Origin: Phosphitispora fastidiosa
GTDB taxonomy: Bacteria > Bacillota > Thermincolia > Thermincolales > UBA2595
DNA: 64,000 bases
NCBI RefSeq assembly: GCF_019008365.1
Contig: NZ_JAHHUL010000019.1
Span: 33,473 to 97,472, forward strand
Direction of reading: 5' to 3'
Positions 19,214 through 27,480 of this stretch are shown here, piece after piece; within the stretch, counting starts at the first letter, position 1; each line of letters opens with the position of its first letter. The notes under the pieces are model-generated. The model saw nothing but the letters and a program-made list of their open reading frames with translations, was not told the DNA's origin and ran no database searches. The translations under genes and the position numbers were made by a program.

Positions 19214-20316
19214 AAGTTGCCATAGTCCACGAATGGCTGGCCAACATGGGCGGTTCCGAAAAAGTTGTCCTGGCCTTTAAGGAGCTATTCCCCGATGCCC
19301 CTATATATACCACTGTGTACAATCCGGATAAGGTTGATTCGGCCTTTCATAACATGGATATCCGGACCTCCTTTATCCAGAAACTGCCGCGGGGCAGGAC
19401 TGCCTACCAGTCTTACCTGCCGCTGATGCCTACTGCAGTTGAACAGTTTGACCTCAGCGGCTATGATGTGGTCCTCAGCAGCAGCCATGCAGTGGCTAAA
19501 GGTGTGCTCACAGGGGCCAATACCCTGCACATCACTTACTGCCATACACCCATGCGTTATGCCTGGGATTTCTACCATGAGTACCTGAACGGGCCGGGGG
19601 TGGGCCGGGTCAAGAAAATGCTGATCCCCTGGCTGATGAACTATATTCGCATGTGGGACAGGCTTTCTGCTGACCGGGTTGACTATTTCATAGCCAACTC
19701 CGGCAATGTGGCCGGGCGGATCAGGAAGCATTACCGCAGGGAAACAACGGTAATTTACCCGCCGGTGGATACTGAGTATTTTACTCCTGCTGATGAAATC
19801 GGGGATTACTATTTCATTGTTTCCCGTTTGATACCTTACAAGAGGATTGACCTTGCCGTCGCAGCCTTCACCCGGTTGGGGTTACCCCTCAAAATAGCCG
19901 GAGACGGCCCGGAGCGGAAGAGACTGGAGGAGATAGCCGGACCCAGTGTGGAGTTTCTGGGCCGGGTTTCTGATGCCGAAATGAAGAAACTATATGCGGA
20001 GTGCAAGGCCTTCATTTTTCCCGGGGAAGAGGACTTTGGCATAACTCCGGTGGAGGCCCAGGCTGCCGGCAGGCCCGTTATTGCCTATGGCGCAGGCGGC
20101 TGTCTGGAAACTGTCGTTTCCGGAGTAACGGGAGAGTTTTTTCAGTCCCAGACGGCAGATGCCCTGGCTGAGGTTGTCACCGGGTTTGACCCGGGCAGAT
20201 ACCAAACCGGGTTAATCCGTCAGCATGCTCTCAGTTTTGACCGGGAATTATTTAAAAAACGCATTTATATTTTTGTTGAAAATAGATACAGGGATTTTAT
20301 AAAAAATGGCAGATAG
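19210..20316 (+). CDS. Family 4 glycosyltransferase
   Basis: 368 residues, started at the ATGA overlap. [28 protein letters not shown] and IYTTVYNPDKV define the N-terminal acceptor domain of a group common in exopolysaccharide loci. YCHTPMRYAWDFYHEYL, IANSGNVAGRIRKHY, VIYPPVDTEYF, YYFIVSRLIPYKRIDLAV and FPGEEDFGITPVEAQAAGRPVIAYGAGG follow, giving a complete GT-B donor site. The KRID segment and the EDFGIT motif are typical of this group. Together with the previous gene it probably adds consecutive sugars. Confidence 0.92.
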   Translation: MKVAIVHEWLANMGGSEKVVLAFKELFPDAPIYTTVYNPDKVDSAFHNMDIRTSFIQKLPRGRTAYQSYLPLMPTAVEQFDLSGYDVVLSSSHAVAKGVLTGANTLHITYCHTPMRYAWDFYHEYLNGPGVGRVKKMLIPWLMNYIRMWDRLSADRVDYFIANSGNVAGRIRKHYRRETTVIYPPVDTEYFTPADEIGDYYFIVSRLIPYKRIDLAVAAFTRLGLPLKIAGDGPERKRLEEIAGPSVEFLGRVSDAEMKKLYAECKAFIFPGEEDFGITPVEAQAAGRPVIAYGAGGCLETVVSGVTGEFFQSQTADALAEVVTGFDPGRYQTGLIRQHALSFDRELFKKRIYIFVENRYRDFIKNGR

Positions 20317-20337
20317 TTGTTTTTGGGGGAGATAGCT

Positions 20338-21729
20338 TTGCTTAAAAAGTACCAGCGGTTTTTCAACCTGATAATATTTGCCCTTGACGGGCTTGTGCTG
20401 ACAACATCATATTTTGCCGCTTATGTCTTTAAGTGGGGATTCTATCCGATCAGCCAGATGGACTACCTGTACCTTAAAGCTCCCTTATGGATGATTCCCC
20501 TGGTGCTCACGGTATACTTCTTTATGGAAGTATATTCACCCATGCGGAGCCGGATGCTCCGTAAGGAAATGCTGCTGGTCATGCGGTCTCATGCAGTAGG
20601 GATGATACTTATTTATGGCCTGCTTTACCTGACCAAAATGTACATTTACTCCCGGGTAGTGCTGTTTACCTTTGGGGTTGTTTCACTGGCGCTGATACTC
20701 ATGGACCGTTTCATCATGCGCCGGGTGCTGCGTTACCTGCGTTCCATCGGCTATAACCAGAAACATTTGCTGATTGTGGGAGCTGGGACGGTAGGGCTGG
20801 AATTTGCCCAAAAGGCCATGGCCCACAAAGAATTTGGCTACAATGTAGTGGGGTTTTTGGATGACGATAGGGATAAGAAGGGCAGTGAGGTCCTCAGCCG
20901 TAAGGTTTTGGGGGACTGCGCCATACTGCCGGAACTGCTTGCTTCCAAGAGCGTGGATGAGGTTATTATTGCTTTGCCCCTGAGCGCTTATCAAAAATAC
21001 CACGGTATTGTGAATGTGTGTGAAAAAGCCGGAGTAAGGGTGCGCATTATCCCGGACTACTTCGACTATCTCCCGGGGCGGCCCAAGGTGGAGGAATTTG
21101 ATGAAATCCCCCTGCTCAATATCCGCCACGTCCCCCTGGATGATCCCTTTAACAGGTTTATTAAAAGACTGTTTGATGTTGTGGTATCTCTGACGGCAAT
21201 AATAATTACCCTGCCGCTGATGGTAATCATAACAGCCGGAGTTGCCCTGACCTCCCGCGGGCCCATCCTCTTTAAGCAGGAGCGGGTGGGGCTGAACAAC
21301 AGGCCCTTCAATATGTATAAATTTCGCTCCATGCGTGTTGCTGAGGATTCATCCTCAGATACCGGATGGACGACTGCAGATGACCCGCGCAGGACTTGGT
21401 TCGGGGCCTTCATCCGGAAAACCAGCCTTGATGAGCTGCCGCAGTTTTTCAATGTCCTGCTGGGGGACATGAGTGTTGTCGGGCCAAGGCCGGAGCGTCC
21501 CTTTTTCGTGGAGCAGTTCAGGGACGAAGTTCCTAAATACATGGTTAAACACCAGGTGAAGCCGGGTATCACCGGATGGGCTCAGGTCAACGGCTGGCGG
21601 GGGGATACCTCGATAGAAAAACGCATTGAGTGTGATGTCTATTACATTGAAAACTGGGATTTATTGTTCGATATCAAGATAATGCTGTTAACTGTTGTAA
21701 AGGGATTGGTTAACAGAAATGCATATTAG
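20338..21729 (+). CDS. Undecaprenyl-phosphate glycosylphosphotransferase (WcaJ/WbaP type)
   Basis: 463 residues from TTG 20338, set by GGGGGAG at 20325-20331. Four or five membrane helices come first (about residues 10-140), then a CoA-binding/Rossmann-like domain (LIVGAGTVGLEFAQKAM), then the catalytic domain: a helical hairpin at about 275-300, FKQERVGLNNRPFNMYKFRSM, TSLDELPQFFNVLLGDMSVVGPRP and GITGWAQVNGWRGDT. It transfers a sugar phosphate from a UDP-sugar to undecaprenyl phosphate and so starts the repeat unit on the inner face of the membrane. Overlap with the UbiA-type gene is 11 bases. Confidence 0.95.
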   Translation: MLKKYQRFFNLIIFALDGLVLTTSYFAAYVFKWGFYPISQMDYLYLKAPLWMIPLVLTVYFFMEVYSPMRSRMLRKEMLLVMRSHAVGMILIYGLLYLTKMYIYSRVVLFTFGVVSLALILMDRFIMRRVLRYLRSIGYNQKHLLIVGAGTVGLEFAQKAMAHKEFGYNVVGFLDDDRDKKGSEVLSRKVLGDCAILPELLASKSVDEVIIALPLSAYQKYHGIVNVCEKAGVRVRIIPDYFDYLPGRPKVEEFDEIPLLNIRHVPLDDPFNRFIKRLFDVVVSLTAIIITLPLMVIITAGVALTSRGPILFKQERVGLNNRPFNMYKFRSMRVAEDSSSDTGWTTADDPRRTWFGAFIRKTSLDELPQFFNVLLGDMSVVGPRPERPFFVEQFRDEVPKYMVKHQVKPGITGWAQVNGWRGDTSIEKRIECDVYYIENWDLLFDIKIMLLTVVKGLVNRNAY

Positions 21730-22588
21730 CGCCCTGCAAACGACCATGACAATTAAAACCATGCGTCCGGTTCAGTGGACCAAGAACCTGATTATTTTTG
21801 CCGGGGTAATTTTCTCTGAAAAGCTGTTTGTCAGCGGCTATTTTCTTAAAGCCTTGTCTGTCTTTATTGTTTTTTGTCTGTTGTCCGGCTCTGTATATAT
21901 AATTAACGACCTGGCAGATATGGAAGGAGACAGGGTCCACCCGGAAAAGAAAAACCGCCCTCTGGCAGCAGGTATGCTGAGTACCGGTTTTGGGGCGGTT
22001 TCTGCTTGTATAATTGCTGTGACGGCTATTTCGGGAGCTTTTCTGATTAACACCGGGCTGGGCTTTCTGGCAGTAAACTACTTTGCTCTTACTCTGGGGT
22101 ACAGCCTTTTTCTGAAGAATATTGCCATAATTGATGTGCTTATAATTGCTGCAGGTTTTATCATCAGGGCTGCTGCCGGAGCAGTGGCCATTAGTGTCAG
22201 CATTTCCCCATGGCTGCTGGTATGTACCTTTCTCCTGGCGCTGTTCCTGGCATTGGCCAAGCGCAGGCATGAATTGCTTTATGACAATGTTTCCCGGCTG
22301 TGCCGGCAGAGCCTTTGCCAATACAGGCCCGGGACGCTTGACGTATTGATCCATGCTGCCGCTTTGGCCACCATTTTGGGCTATTCACTGTATACGGTCA
22401 GCCAGAATCACTCAGAATACCTTGTGGGAACCGTACCTCTGGTGGCCTTCGGTATATTCAGATACCGGTACCTGACATACCACGGGCATCTGGGGGGCAG
22501 CCCGGAAACCGCGCTGCTGGGGGACAGGCCCCTGTATCTAACGGTGTTATGCTGGGTTCTCAGTTTGCTGATAATTATTTATACATAG
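21719..22588 (+). CDS. UbiA-family prenyltransferase, decaprenyl-phosphate phosphoribosyltransferase-like
   Basis: 289 residues with eight or nine helices. The first Asp-rich motif is NDLADMEGDRVHPEKKNRPLA and MRPVQWTKNLIIFAG is the family start. These match the group that moves 5-phosphoribose from PRPP to polyprenyl phosphate (Rv3806c type), the first step to decaprenyl-phosphoryl-arabinose in actinobacteria. In Firmicutes the product is less clear; polyprenyl-phosphate ribose or arabinose for glycan decoration is an inference. It overlaps the initiating transferase by 11 bases and its stop codon sits in a tandem repeat. Confidence 0.8.
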   Translation: MHISALQTTMTIKTMRPVQWTKNLIIFAGVIFSEKLFVSGYFLKALSVFIVFCLLSGSVYIINDLADMEGDRVHPEKKNRPLAAGMLSTGFGAVSACIIAVTAISGAFLINTGLGFLAVNYFALTLGYSLFLKNIAIIDVLIIAAGFIIRAAAGAVAISVSISPWLLVCTFLLALFLALAKRRHELLYDNVSRLCRQSLCQYRPGTLDVLIHAAALATILGYSLYTVSQNHSEYLVGTVPLVAFGIFRYRYLTYHGHLGGSPETALLGDRPLYLTVLCWVLSLLIIIYT

Positions 22589-22630
22589 AGAAACATTTAT
22601 ACATAGAGAATCATTTTTATACATAAAGGC
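22577..22630 (+). repeat. Three 18-base tandem repeats overlapping a stop codon
   Basis: ATTTATACATAGAGAAAC (22577-22594) and ATTTATACATAGAGAATC (22595-22612) differ by one base. A third, looser unit follows (22613-22630). The TAG stop of the UbiA-type gene (22586-22588) lies in unit one, and the end of unit three runs into the next ribosome site. Confidence 0.85.
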
Positions 22631-22639
22631 GGGAGACCG

Positions 22640-23722
22640 ATGAGCAGGGTTTTTGTATTAAAAACCAATCCGGAAACAGTGCTTGACGACTATGTCAGGT
22701 TGTTAAAAATGGCTGCGGTCAGCCAAACTCTTGACCCCGGGAGAACAACAATTCTCAAAGATAACATTTCCTGGCATTTTCCCTACCTCAGCGCTAACAC
22801 TACGCCGTGGCAGCTGGAAGGGGTTATTAAGGGACTTCGGGAACAGGGTTTTTCTCAGCTTACCTGTGTGCGTAACAAAACAGTGGTTACTAACCCCTTT
22901 AAGGGGGAAAAATTGAACAAGTATCAGCCTTTGCTGCAGAAGTACGGCATCCCTGTCCGGTATAATTTCAGAACTGCGGATATGAATTGGGTGAGGTATG
23001 AACCAAGGGGCGAAATGCTCGCTCTGGACAGGATATTTCCGGAAGGCATATATATTCCTGATTATTTCATAGGTAAAAATATAGTGCATCTGCCCACAGT
23101 CAAATGCCATGCCTATACCACCACAACCGGGGCTATGAAAAATGCCTTTGGAGGGTTGCTGAATACTAAAAGGCATTATGCCCACAGTGATATCCATAAA
23201 GCCCTGGTTGACCTCCTGATGATCCAGCAGGAGATTCACTCCGGAATATTTGCAGTGATAGATGGCACTGTCTGCGGCAGCGGTTCCGGGCCGCGCACTA
23301 TGAACCCGATTGAGAAGGATTATATCCTGGCCGGCGCTGACCAGGTAGCCATAGATGCCATCACAGCCAAAATGATGGGGTTTGACCCAATGAAGATACC
23401 ATATATCCGGATTGCCCATGAACGCGGCCTTGGAATTGGCAGCCCTAAGGAAATTGAAGTAATCGGGGCAGATATCGAAGGGGTAAAGTTCGGATTCAGC
23501 GCCGATGCCAATCCGGCATCAGGGGTAGGCAGGCTGCTCTGGTTTGGGCCTCTGCGCCGGCTGCAGCATTTGTTTTTCCATACACCCCTGGTGTATTTGT
23601 TCATTTTGGGGTCGTTTTTATATCATGATTACTTCTGGTGGCCTGTGAAGGGCAGAAAAAGGATGGCGCATTTGCGGGCACAGGGCCGCTGGGGGAAGCT
23701 GTTTGAAGATTACTCTGAGTAA
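22640..23722 (+). CDS. DUF362 domain protein
   Basis: 360 residues, ATG 22640 behind GGCGGGAG. The DUF362 core is recognisable from ILKDNISWHFPYLSANTTPWQLEGVIKGLREQG, IGKNIVHLPTVKCHAYTTTTGAMKNAFGGLLN and AVIDGTVCGSGSGPRTM, then ADQVAIDAITAKMMGFDPMKIPYI. A hydrophobic segment near residue 320 and a basic tail suggest membrane association. No ferredoxin cysteine clusters, which some members carry, are present. The biochemical role of the family is not settled. Its place between a UbiA-type transferase and an epimerase suggests work on a polyprenyl-linked sugar. Confidence 0.75.
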   Translation: MSRVFVLKTNPETVLDDYVRLLKMAAVSQTLDPGRTTILKDNISWHFPYLSANTTPWQLEGVIKGLREQGFSQLTCVRNKTVVTNPFKGEKLNKYQPLLQKYGIPVRYNFRTADMNWVRYEPRGEMLALDRIFPEGIYIPDYFIGKNIVHLPTVKCHAYTTTTGAMKNAFGGLLNTKRHYAHSDIHKALVDLLMIQQEIHSGIFAVIDGTVCGSGSGPRTMNPIEKDYILAGADQVAIDAITAKMMGFDPMKIPYIRIAHERGLGIGSPKEIEVIGADIEGVKFGFSADANPASGVGRLLWFGPLRRLQHLFFHTPLVYLFILGSFLYHDYFWWPVKGRKRMAHLRAQGRWGKLFEDYSE

Positions 23723-23762
23723 GGGAGCATTCAACTTATTCTTGTCAAAGGAGGTTTTTACC

Positions 23763-24764
23763 TTGCGCGTACTCGTCACCGGCGGCGCCGGATATATAGG
23801 CAGCCATACAGTGAGGGAATTGATGCGGAATAAACATGAGGTTGTCATTCTGGACAACCTGTGCAAGGGGCATGTTGGCGCGGTGCCTGCAGGCATTTCC
23901 CTGGAACAGGGGGACATTGCTGACCGGGCGCTGGTGGATGATATCCTGCGGCGTTATGGTATCGAAGCGGTCATACATTTTGCCGCCTTCAGCCTGGTGG
24001 GGGAGTCTATGGCTGACCCGGCGCCGTATTTCAGGAATAACACAGCAGGCAGCCTGGCCTTATTTGAGGCCATGGTGCAGCATAAAATCAACAAGGTGAT
24101 TTTTTCATCAACCGCTGCCGTCTACGGCGAACCTGAACACTGGCCGATTACGGAAAACGACGCTAAGACGCCGACTAATAATTACGGCCTGTCCAAGCTG
24201 ATGATAGAAGAGATTCTCAAGAGCTTTGACCGGGCCTATGGATTAAATTATATCAGCCTGCGCTATTTTAATGCCGCCGGGGCGCACCTTTCGGGAGAAA
24301 TAGGTGAAGACCATGACCCTGAGACCCACCTGATTCCCCTGGTGCTGCAGGCTGCCCTGGGTCAGCGGGACAGCATTAAGATCTTCGGGACTGATTATCC
24401 CACGCCTGACGGGACGTGTGTCAGGGACTACATCCATGTAACAGACCTGGCCAATGCCCATGTCCTGGCCCTGGAGTACCTGGCCCGGGAAAACGCCGCC
24501 AATATCTTTAACCTGGGCAATGGAGAAGGCTTTTCCGTCAGGCAGGTAATCGATGCAGCGCTCAGGGTGACCGGACGGGAGATAACTGTTGTGGAAGATG
24601 AGCGGCGGGCAGGCGATCCTGCCGTGCTGGTTGCCGGGTCTGACAGGATAAAAAAGGAGTTGGGGTGGAAACCGCAGTTTACGGGTATTGATACCATTGT
24701 GGATACAGCCTGGAAATGGCACCTGAATCACCCGGCGGGGTTTGGGGACAGGAAGTGGAAATGA
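23763..24764 (+). CDS. galE: UDP-glucose 4-epimerase
   Basis: 333 residues from TTG 23763, with AAAGGAGG at 23747-23754; the protein then starts MRVLVTGGAGYIGSHTV as the family does. Catalytic Tyr141/Lys145 stand in NNYGLSKLM, SSTAAVYGEPEHWPITE provides the Ser/Thr of the active site, and LRYFNAAGAH, IFGTDYPTPDGTCVRDYIHV and GNGEGFSVRQVI are GalE hallmarks. It interconverts UDP-glucose and UDP-galactose (possibly the GlcNAc forms) for the transferases upstream. It is the last gene of the polysaccharide locus; no clear hairpin terminator follows. Confidence 0.92.
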   Translation: MRVLVTGGAGYIGSHTVRELMRNKHEVVILDNLCKGHVGAVPAGISLEQGDIADRALVDDILRRYGIEAVIHFAAFSLVGESMADPAPYFRNNTAGSLALFEAMVQHKINKVIFSSTAAVYGEPEHWPITENDAKTPTNNYGLSKLMIEEILKSFDRAYGLNYISLRYFNAAGAHLSGEIGEDHDPETHLIPLVLQAALGQRDSIKIFGTDYPTPDGTCVRDYIHVTDLANAHVLALEYLARENAANIFNLGNGEGFSVRQVIDAALRVTGREITVVEDERRAGDPAVLVAGSDRIKKELGWKPQFTGIDTIVDTAWKWHLNHPAGFGDRKWK

Positions 24765-24803
24765 GCAAAAAGCGGCTGTAAGGCAAATTATTCTGTATTG
24801 TAA

Positions 24804-24832
24804 TTGACCAGACTTTTTGCTATCTTTATATG
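24804..24832 (+). promoter_or_regulatory. Promoter of the secreted membrane-anchored protein
   Basis: TTGACC (24804-24809) and TATATG (24827-24832) are spaced by 17 bases, about 60 bases before the start codon. Confidence 0.55.
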
Positions 24833-24891
24833 TGGAACTCCTTTATACTTATCTCATTATCTGATATAAATTAAACTTCGGAGGTATGATT

Positions 24892-26163
24892 ATGCGCAGG
24901 TATCTATGTATAAGTCTAATCATTTTTTTACTGCTGCCCTCCTGGTCATGGGCTGCCCAGAATAATCAGGAAGTCAGCCTGATTGACCCGCAGGTATTAA
25001 ATGATGTTAAGGGGCTTCAACTGGCGGGGAAGCAGACTGTTATTACCAATAACGGTAAAAGTGTTAAGCTTACCGGGCTGTACCGCTTTCAGAACACCGG
25101 GGAAGATGTCGTGGTGTTGTTGGGACTGCCTGAGTCATTAAAAAAGCTTTCTACCGGGTTTGACACTGAGTTAAAACCGGAAAATGTGAAATTTGTTGCC
25201 GGAGGAAGTCTCCAGAAGGCGAAAACCGCGGAAAAGTCAAAAACCATTTCCGGAAAAGAGCTGAAAGGGGCCTGGATGACCTGGGAAGTTCCGGCCAAGG
25301 CCAAAACTGTCGTCGAAATCAGACTGATTTATTCAATTGATAAGATACCTTTTGGCAGCAGTGTTCAGATTCAGTATCTTCCTGCAGCAGAGCCCAGCCC
25401 GTCGCCAAACCTGAAGAGTGTCCGGACAGTTATGGATTTGGGACCGTTCTCGCCTGCTGAGGTAACAGAATTACAGCCAGAAGGGTACAAACTGAATCCG
25501 GCTTCAGTTGTCTGGGATTCTTCTGTTAATAGTCCTGACTCTGGAACGACCGAAGGGGAAGAGAGCTATATAATCAGACTGGACAATTCCCTGAGGACAG
25601 CTTACGCTAAATATTTTAAGGGCGAAGACAAAAAAGCCCTGGATGAAGCGGTAAGTCTATTAGCAGCCAGAAACTTCAAAGAAGCTGCTGCCAAGCTGAA
25701 ACCCTTGTCCGGGAAGCAGGGCTTTAATGCCGAACAGAGGGAATACCTGAGTTTTGCTACTGCCGCCGTTGATTTGGGGCAAAAGGATTATCCGGCAGTT
25801 ATTGATGACCTGAAGGCTGTAGACCCTGACAAGCTGCAATTATCTGAAGACCAGACCGTATTTAAGGGTTTGTATTTTTATTATTTGACCCAAGCCTACA
25901 AAGACAGCGGCAAATTTGATGAACTTCAGGATTTGGCCGATAGAGGGCGAAAGGCCGGTCTGAGTTCGTTAATGCAAGAGTGGCTTGGCGTTACCTCAAA
26001 ACGGATGCAAAATGTGGAAAACATCATGGAAGGGAAATCTCCTGACACGCCTGTCTATGGTTCCGATAATATTGACGGAATAACAGTCTGGGTTATCTTT
26101 TTAGTTGTGCTTCTGGCTGCCGGTGCAGGCGGGGCGTGGTATTCCCGAAAAAAGAAGAAGTAG
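24892..26163 (+). CDS. Secreted protein with C-terminal membrane anchor, unknown function
   Basis: 423 residues from ATG 24892, fixed by CGGAGG at 24879-24884. Signal peptide MRRYLCISLIIFLLLPSWSWA with cleavage after SWA. The first half is beta-rich, with a repeated TGLYRFQNTGEDVVVLLGLPE-like texture typical of extracellular domains. The second half (about 235-385) is helical and TPR-like (AVSLLAARNFKEAAAKLKPL, YYLTQAYKDSGKFDELQDLA). A single membrane helix near 400 ends in RKKKK, so the protein is held outside the cell. I do not recognise a named family. It forms a one-gene unit between its own promoter and a terminator. Confidence 0.7.
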   Translation: MRRYLCISLIIFLLLPSWSWAAQNNQEVSLIDPQVLNDVKGLQLAGKQTVITNNGKSVKLTGLYRFQNTGEDVVVLLGLPESLKKLSTGFDTELKPENVKFVAGGSLQKAKTAEKSKTISGKELKGAWMTWEVPAKAKTVVEIRLIYSIDKIPFGSSVQIQYLPAAEPSPSPNLKSVRTVMDLGPFSPAEVTELQPEGYKLNPASVVWDSSVNSPDSGTTEGEESYIIRLDNSLRTAYAKYFKGEDKKALDEAVSLLAARNFKEAAAKLKPLSGKQGFNAEQREYLSFATAAVDLGQKDYPAVIDDLKAVDPDKLQLSEDQTVFKGLYFYYLTQAYKDSGKFDELQDLADRGRKAGLSSLMQEWLGVTSKRMQNVENIMEGKSPDTPVYGSDNIDGITVWVIFLVVLLAAGAGGAWYSRKKKK

Positions 26164-26172
26164 CTGTTACTT

Positions 26173-26201
26173 ACCGGGCAGGGACAACCTGTCCGGTTTT
26201 T
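26173..26201 (+). terminator. Terminator after the secreted protein
   Basis: ACCGGGCAGG pairs with CCTGTCCGGT around GACAA, and TTTTT follows. Confidence 0.8.
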
Positions 26202-26234
26202 GCGTTTTGGCCACACGTTTTCGCCGGCTCCTTA

Positions 26235-26263
26235 TTGACAAATATAGGGCACAGAGGTATACT
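26235..26263 (+). promoter_or_regulatory. Strong promoter of the efflux operon
   Basis: A perfect -35 TTGACA (26235-26240), 17 bases, and -10 TATACT (26258-26263). Predicted start is near 26270, directly at the operator that follows. Confidence 0.8.
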
Positions 26264-26270
26264 GATTTTA

Positions 26271-26286
26271 GACTGACCCGTCGGTC
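26271..26286. promoter_or_regulatory. Predicted TetR operator
   Basis: GACTGAC and GTCGGTC form a palindrome with one mismatch around CC. The GACYGAC half-site is typical of TetR-family operators of efflux genes. The site sits at the predicted transcription start, and a TetR gene closes the same operon, so autorepression is likely. Confidence 0.65.
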
Positions 26287-26310
26287 GGAAAATTAATGGA
26301 GGGGAATATT

Positions 26311-27468
26311 ATGGTCTATAACAGGGTGGTCAGACTTCCGGTCTTACTGCTGATGGCCTTCGCTTTAATTTTAGCTGTCGGATGCGGGAGCAAAGACAAT
26401 AAGGCCGCAGGTGAGGACAAAGCTGTACCGGTTACGGCAATGGAGGCCACGAAGGACAATATTTCGGCAAAGACGGTGATAACCGGAAAGGTTGCCCCGT
26501 CCTCTGAAGTAATAATCGTTCCCAAGATTGGCGGAAGGGTTGCCCAGGTATCGGTGGATATCGGTTCCAAAGTGAAAAAGGGTGACCTGCTGCTGAAAAC
26601 CGATACTACTGACCTCGAGATACAGCTTACTGCCGCGATAAATGGTCTTACTAATGCAAAGCTGACCCATGACCAAGCCGTACTTAGCCATAACAATGCT
26701 AAAGCAAATTATGAACGTATGAAGTCCCTGTTTCAGGAAGGGGCTGTATCCCAGCAGCAGCTGGAACAGGCCGAACTGCAGTATAACCTCGCAAAGGATG
26801 CTATGAGCCAGCCGGTAGCGGAAACTGCCATGAATCAGGTTGACGGCATCAGACAGCAGATTGCAGATGCCGCGATAACTTCACCCATAGATGGTGAAGT
26901 TGCCACCAGGCAGATTGACCCCGGTGAGATGGCCGGATCGTCTGCACCGGTAATGAGTGTAGTCAATATTGACACGGTATTTGTTGAAGGGACGATAGCA
27001 GAAAGCGATATTGCCCTGGTTAAAGAGGGGCAAGAGGTGATTGTCAGGGTAGATGCGACCGGAGGCAGTTTCACGGGAAAGGTAAAGCTGCTGAGCCCTG
27101 TGGCCAATCCCCAGACAAAGGGATATTCTGTTAAGATTGAGATAGATAATACAGACCGCAAGCTTAAACCGGGGATGTTTGCTGAAATTGAACTGATAAC
27201 CAAAAGCAGGGAAGGTGTTGTGGTAATTCCCAAAGAAGCCCTTGTAACCAGGGATTCCGGGAAGGTAATCTATGTGGTAAAGGGCGGCGCCGTGGAACAG
27301 CGCCAGGTGGAGACCGGGATTGAGACAGATAAAATGACAGAGATTGTGAATGGGCTGTCAGAGGGTGAAAAATTCGTCACAGAAGGCCAACACTCACTTG
27401 CAGACAAGACTAAGGTGACCGTCACAAATGCAAATGATACCGACAGCAGTAAAAATAATGATAATTAA
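26311..27468 (+). CDS. HlyD/RND-type periplasmic adaptor lipoprotein
   Basis: 385 residues; ATG 26311 lies behind GGAGGGG at 26297. The N-terminus is a lipoprotein signal with lipobox LAVGC, so Cys would be lipidated. Then come the lipoyl half-motif (KVAPSSEVIIVPKIGGRVAQVSVDIGSKVKKGDLLLKTDT), a long coiled coil (about 95-190), the second half-motif (AAITSPIDGEVATRQIDPGEMAGSSAPVM), the barrel domain and the C-terminal MacA/AcrA-like domain. Adaptors link an inner-membrane pump to a TolC channel. Here no pump gene is adjacent; a TolC-like gene follows at once. Confidence 0.9.
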   Translation: MVYNRVVRLPVLLLMAFALILAVGCGSKDNKAAGEDKAVPVTAMEATKDNISAKTVITGKVAPSSEVIIVPKIGGRVAQVSVDIGSKVKKGDLLLKTDTTDLEIQLTAAINGLTNAKLTHDQAVLSHNNAKANYERMKSLFQEGAVSQQQLEQAELQYNLAKDAMSQPVAETAMNQVDGIRQQIADAAITSPIDGEVATRQIDPGEMAGSSAPVMSVVNIDTVFVEGTIAESDIALVKEGQEVIVRVDATGGSFTGKVKLLSPVANPQTKGYSVKIEIDNTDRKLKPGMFAEIELITKSREGVVVIPKEALVTRDSGKVIYVVKGGAVEQRQVETGIETDKMTEIVNGLSEGEKFVTEGQHSLADKTKVTVTNANDTDSSKNNDN

Positions 27469-27480
27469 GGGGGAGAGCCA

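Noticed and set aside
22577..22630. Possible CRISPR-like array
   Set aside because: The units are 18 bases in direct tandem without spacers, and no cas genes are nearby.
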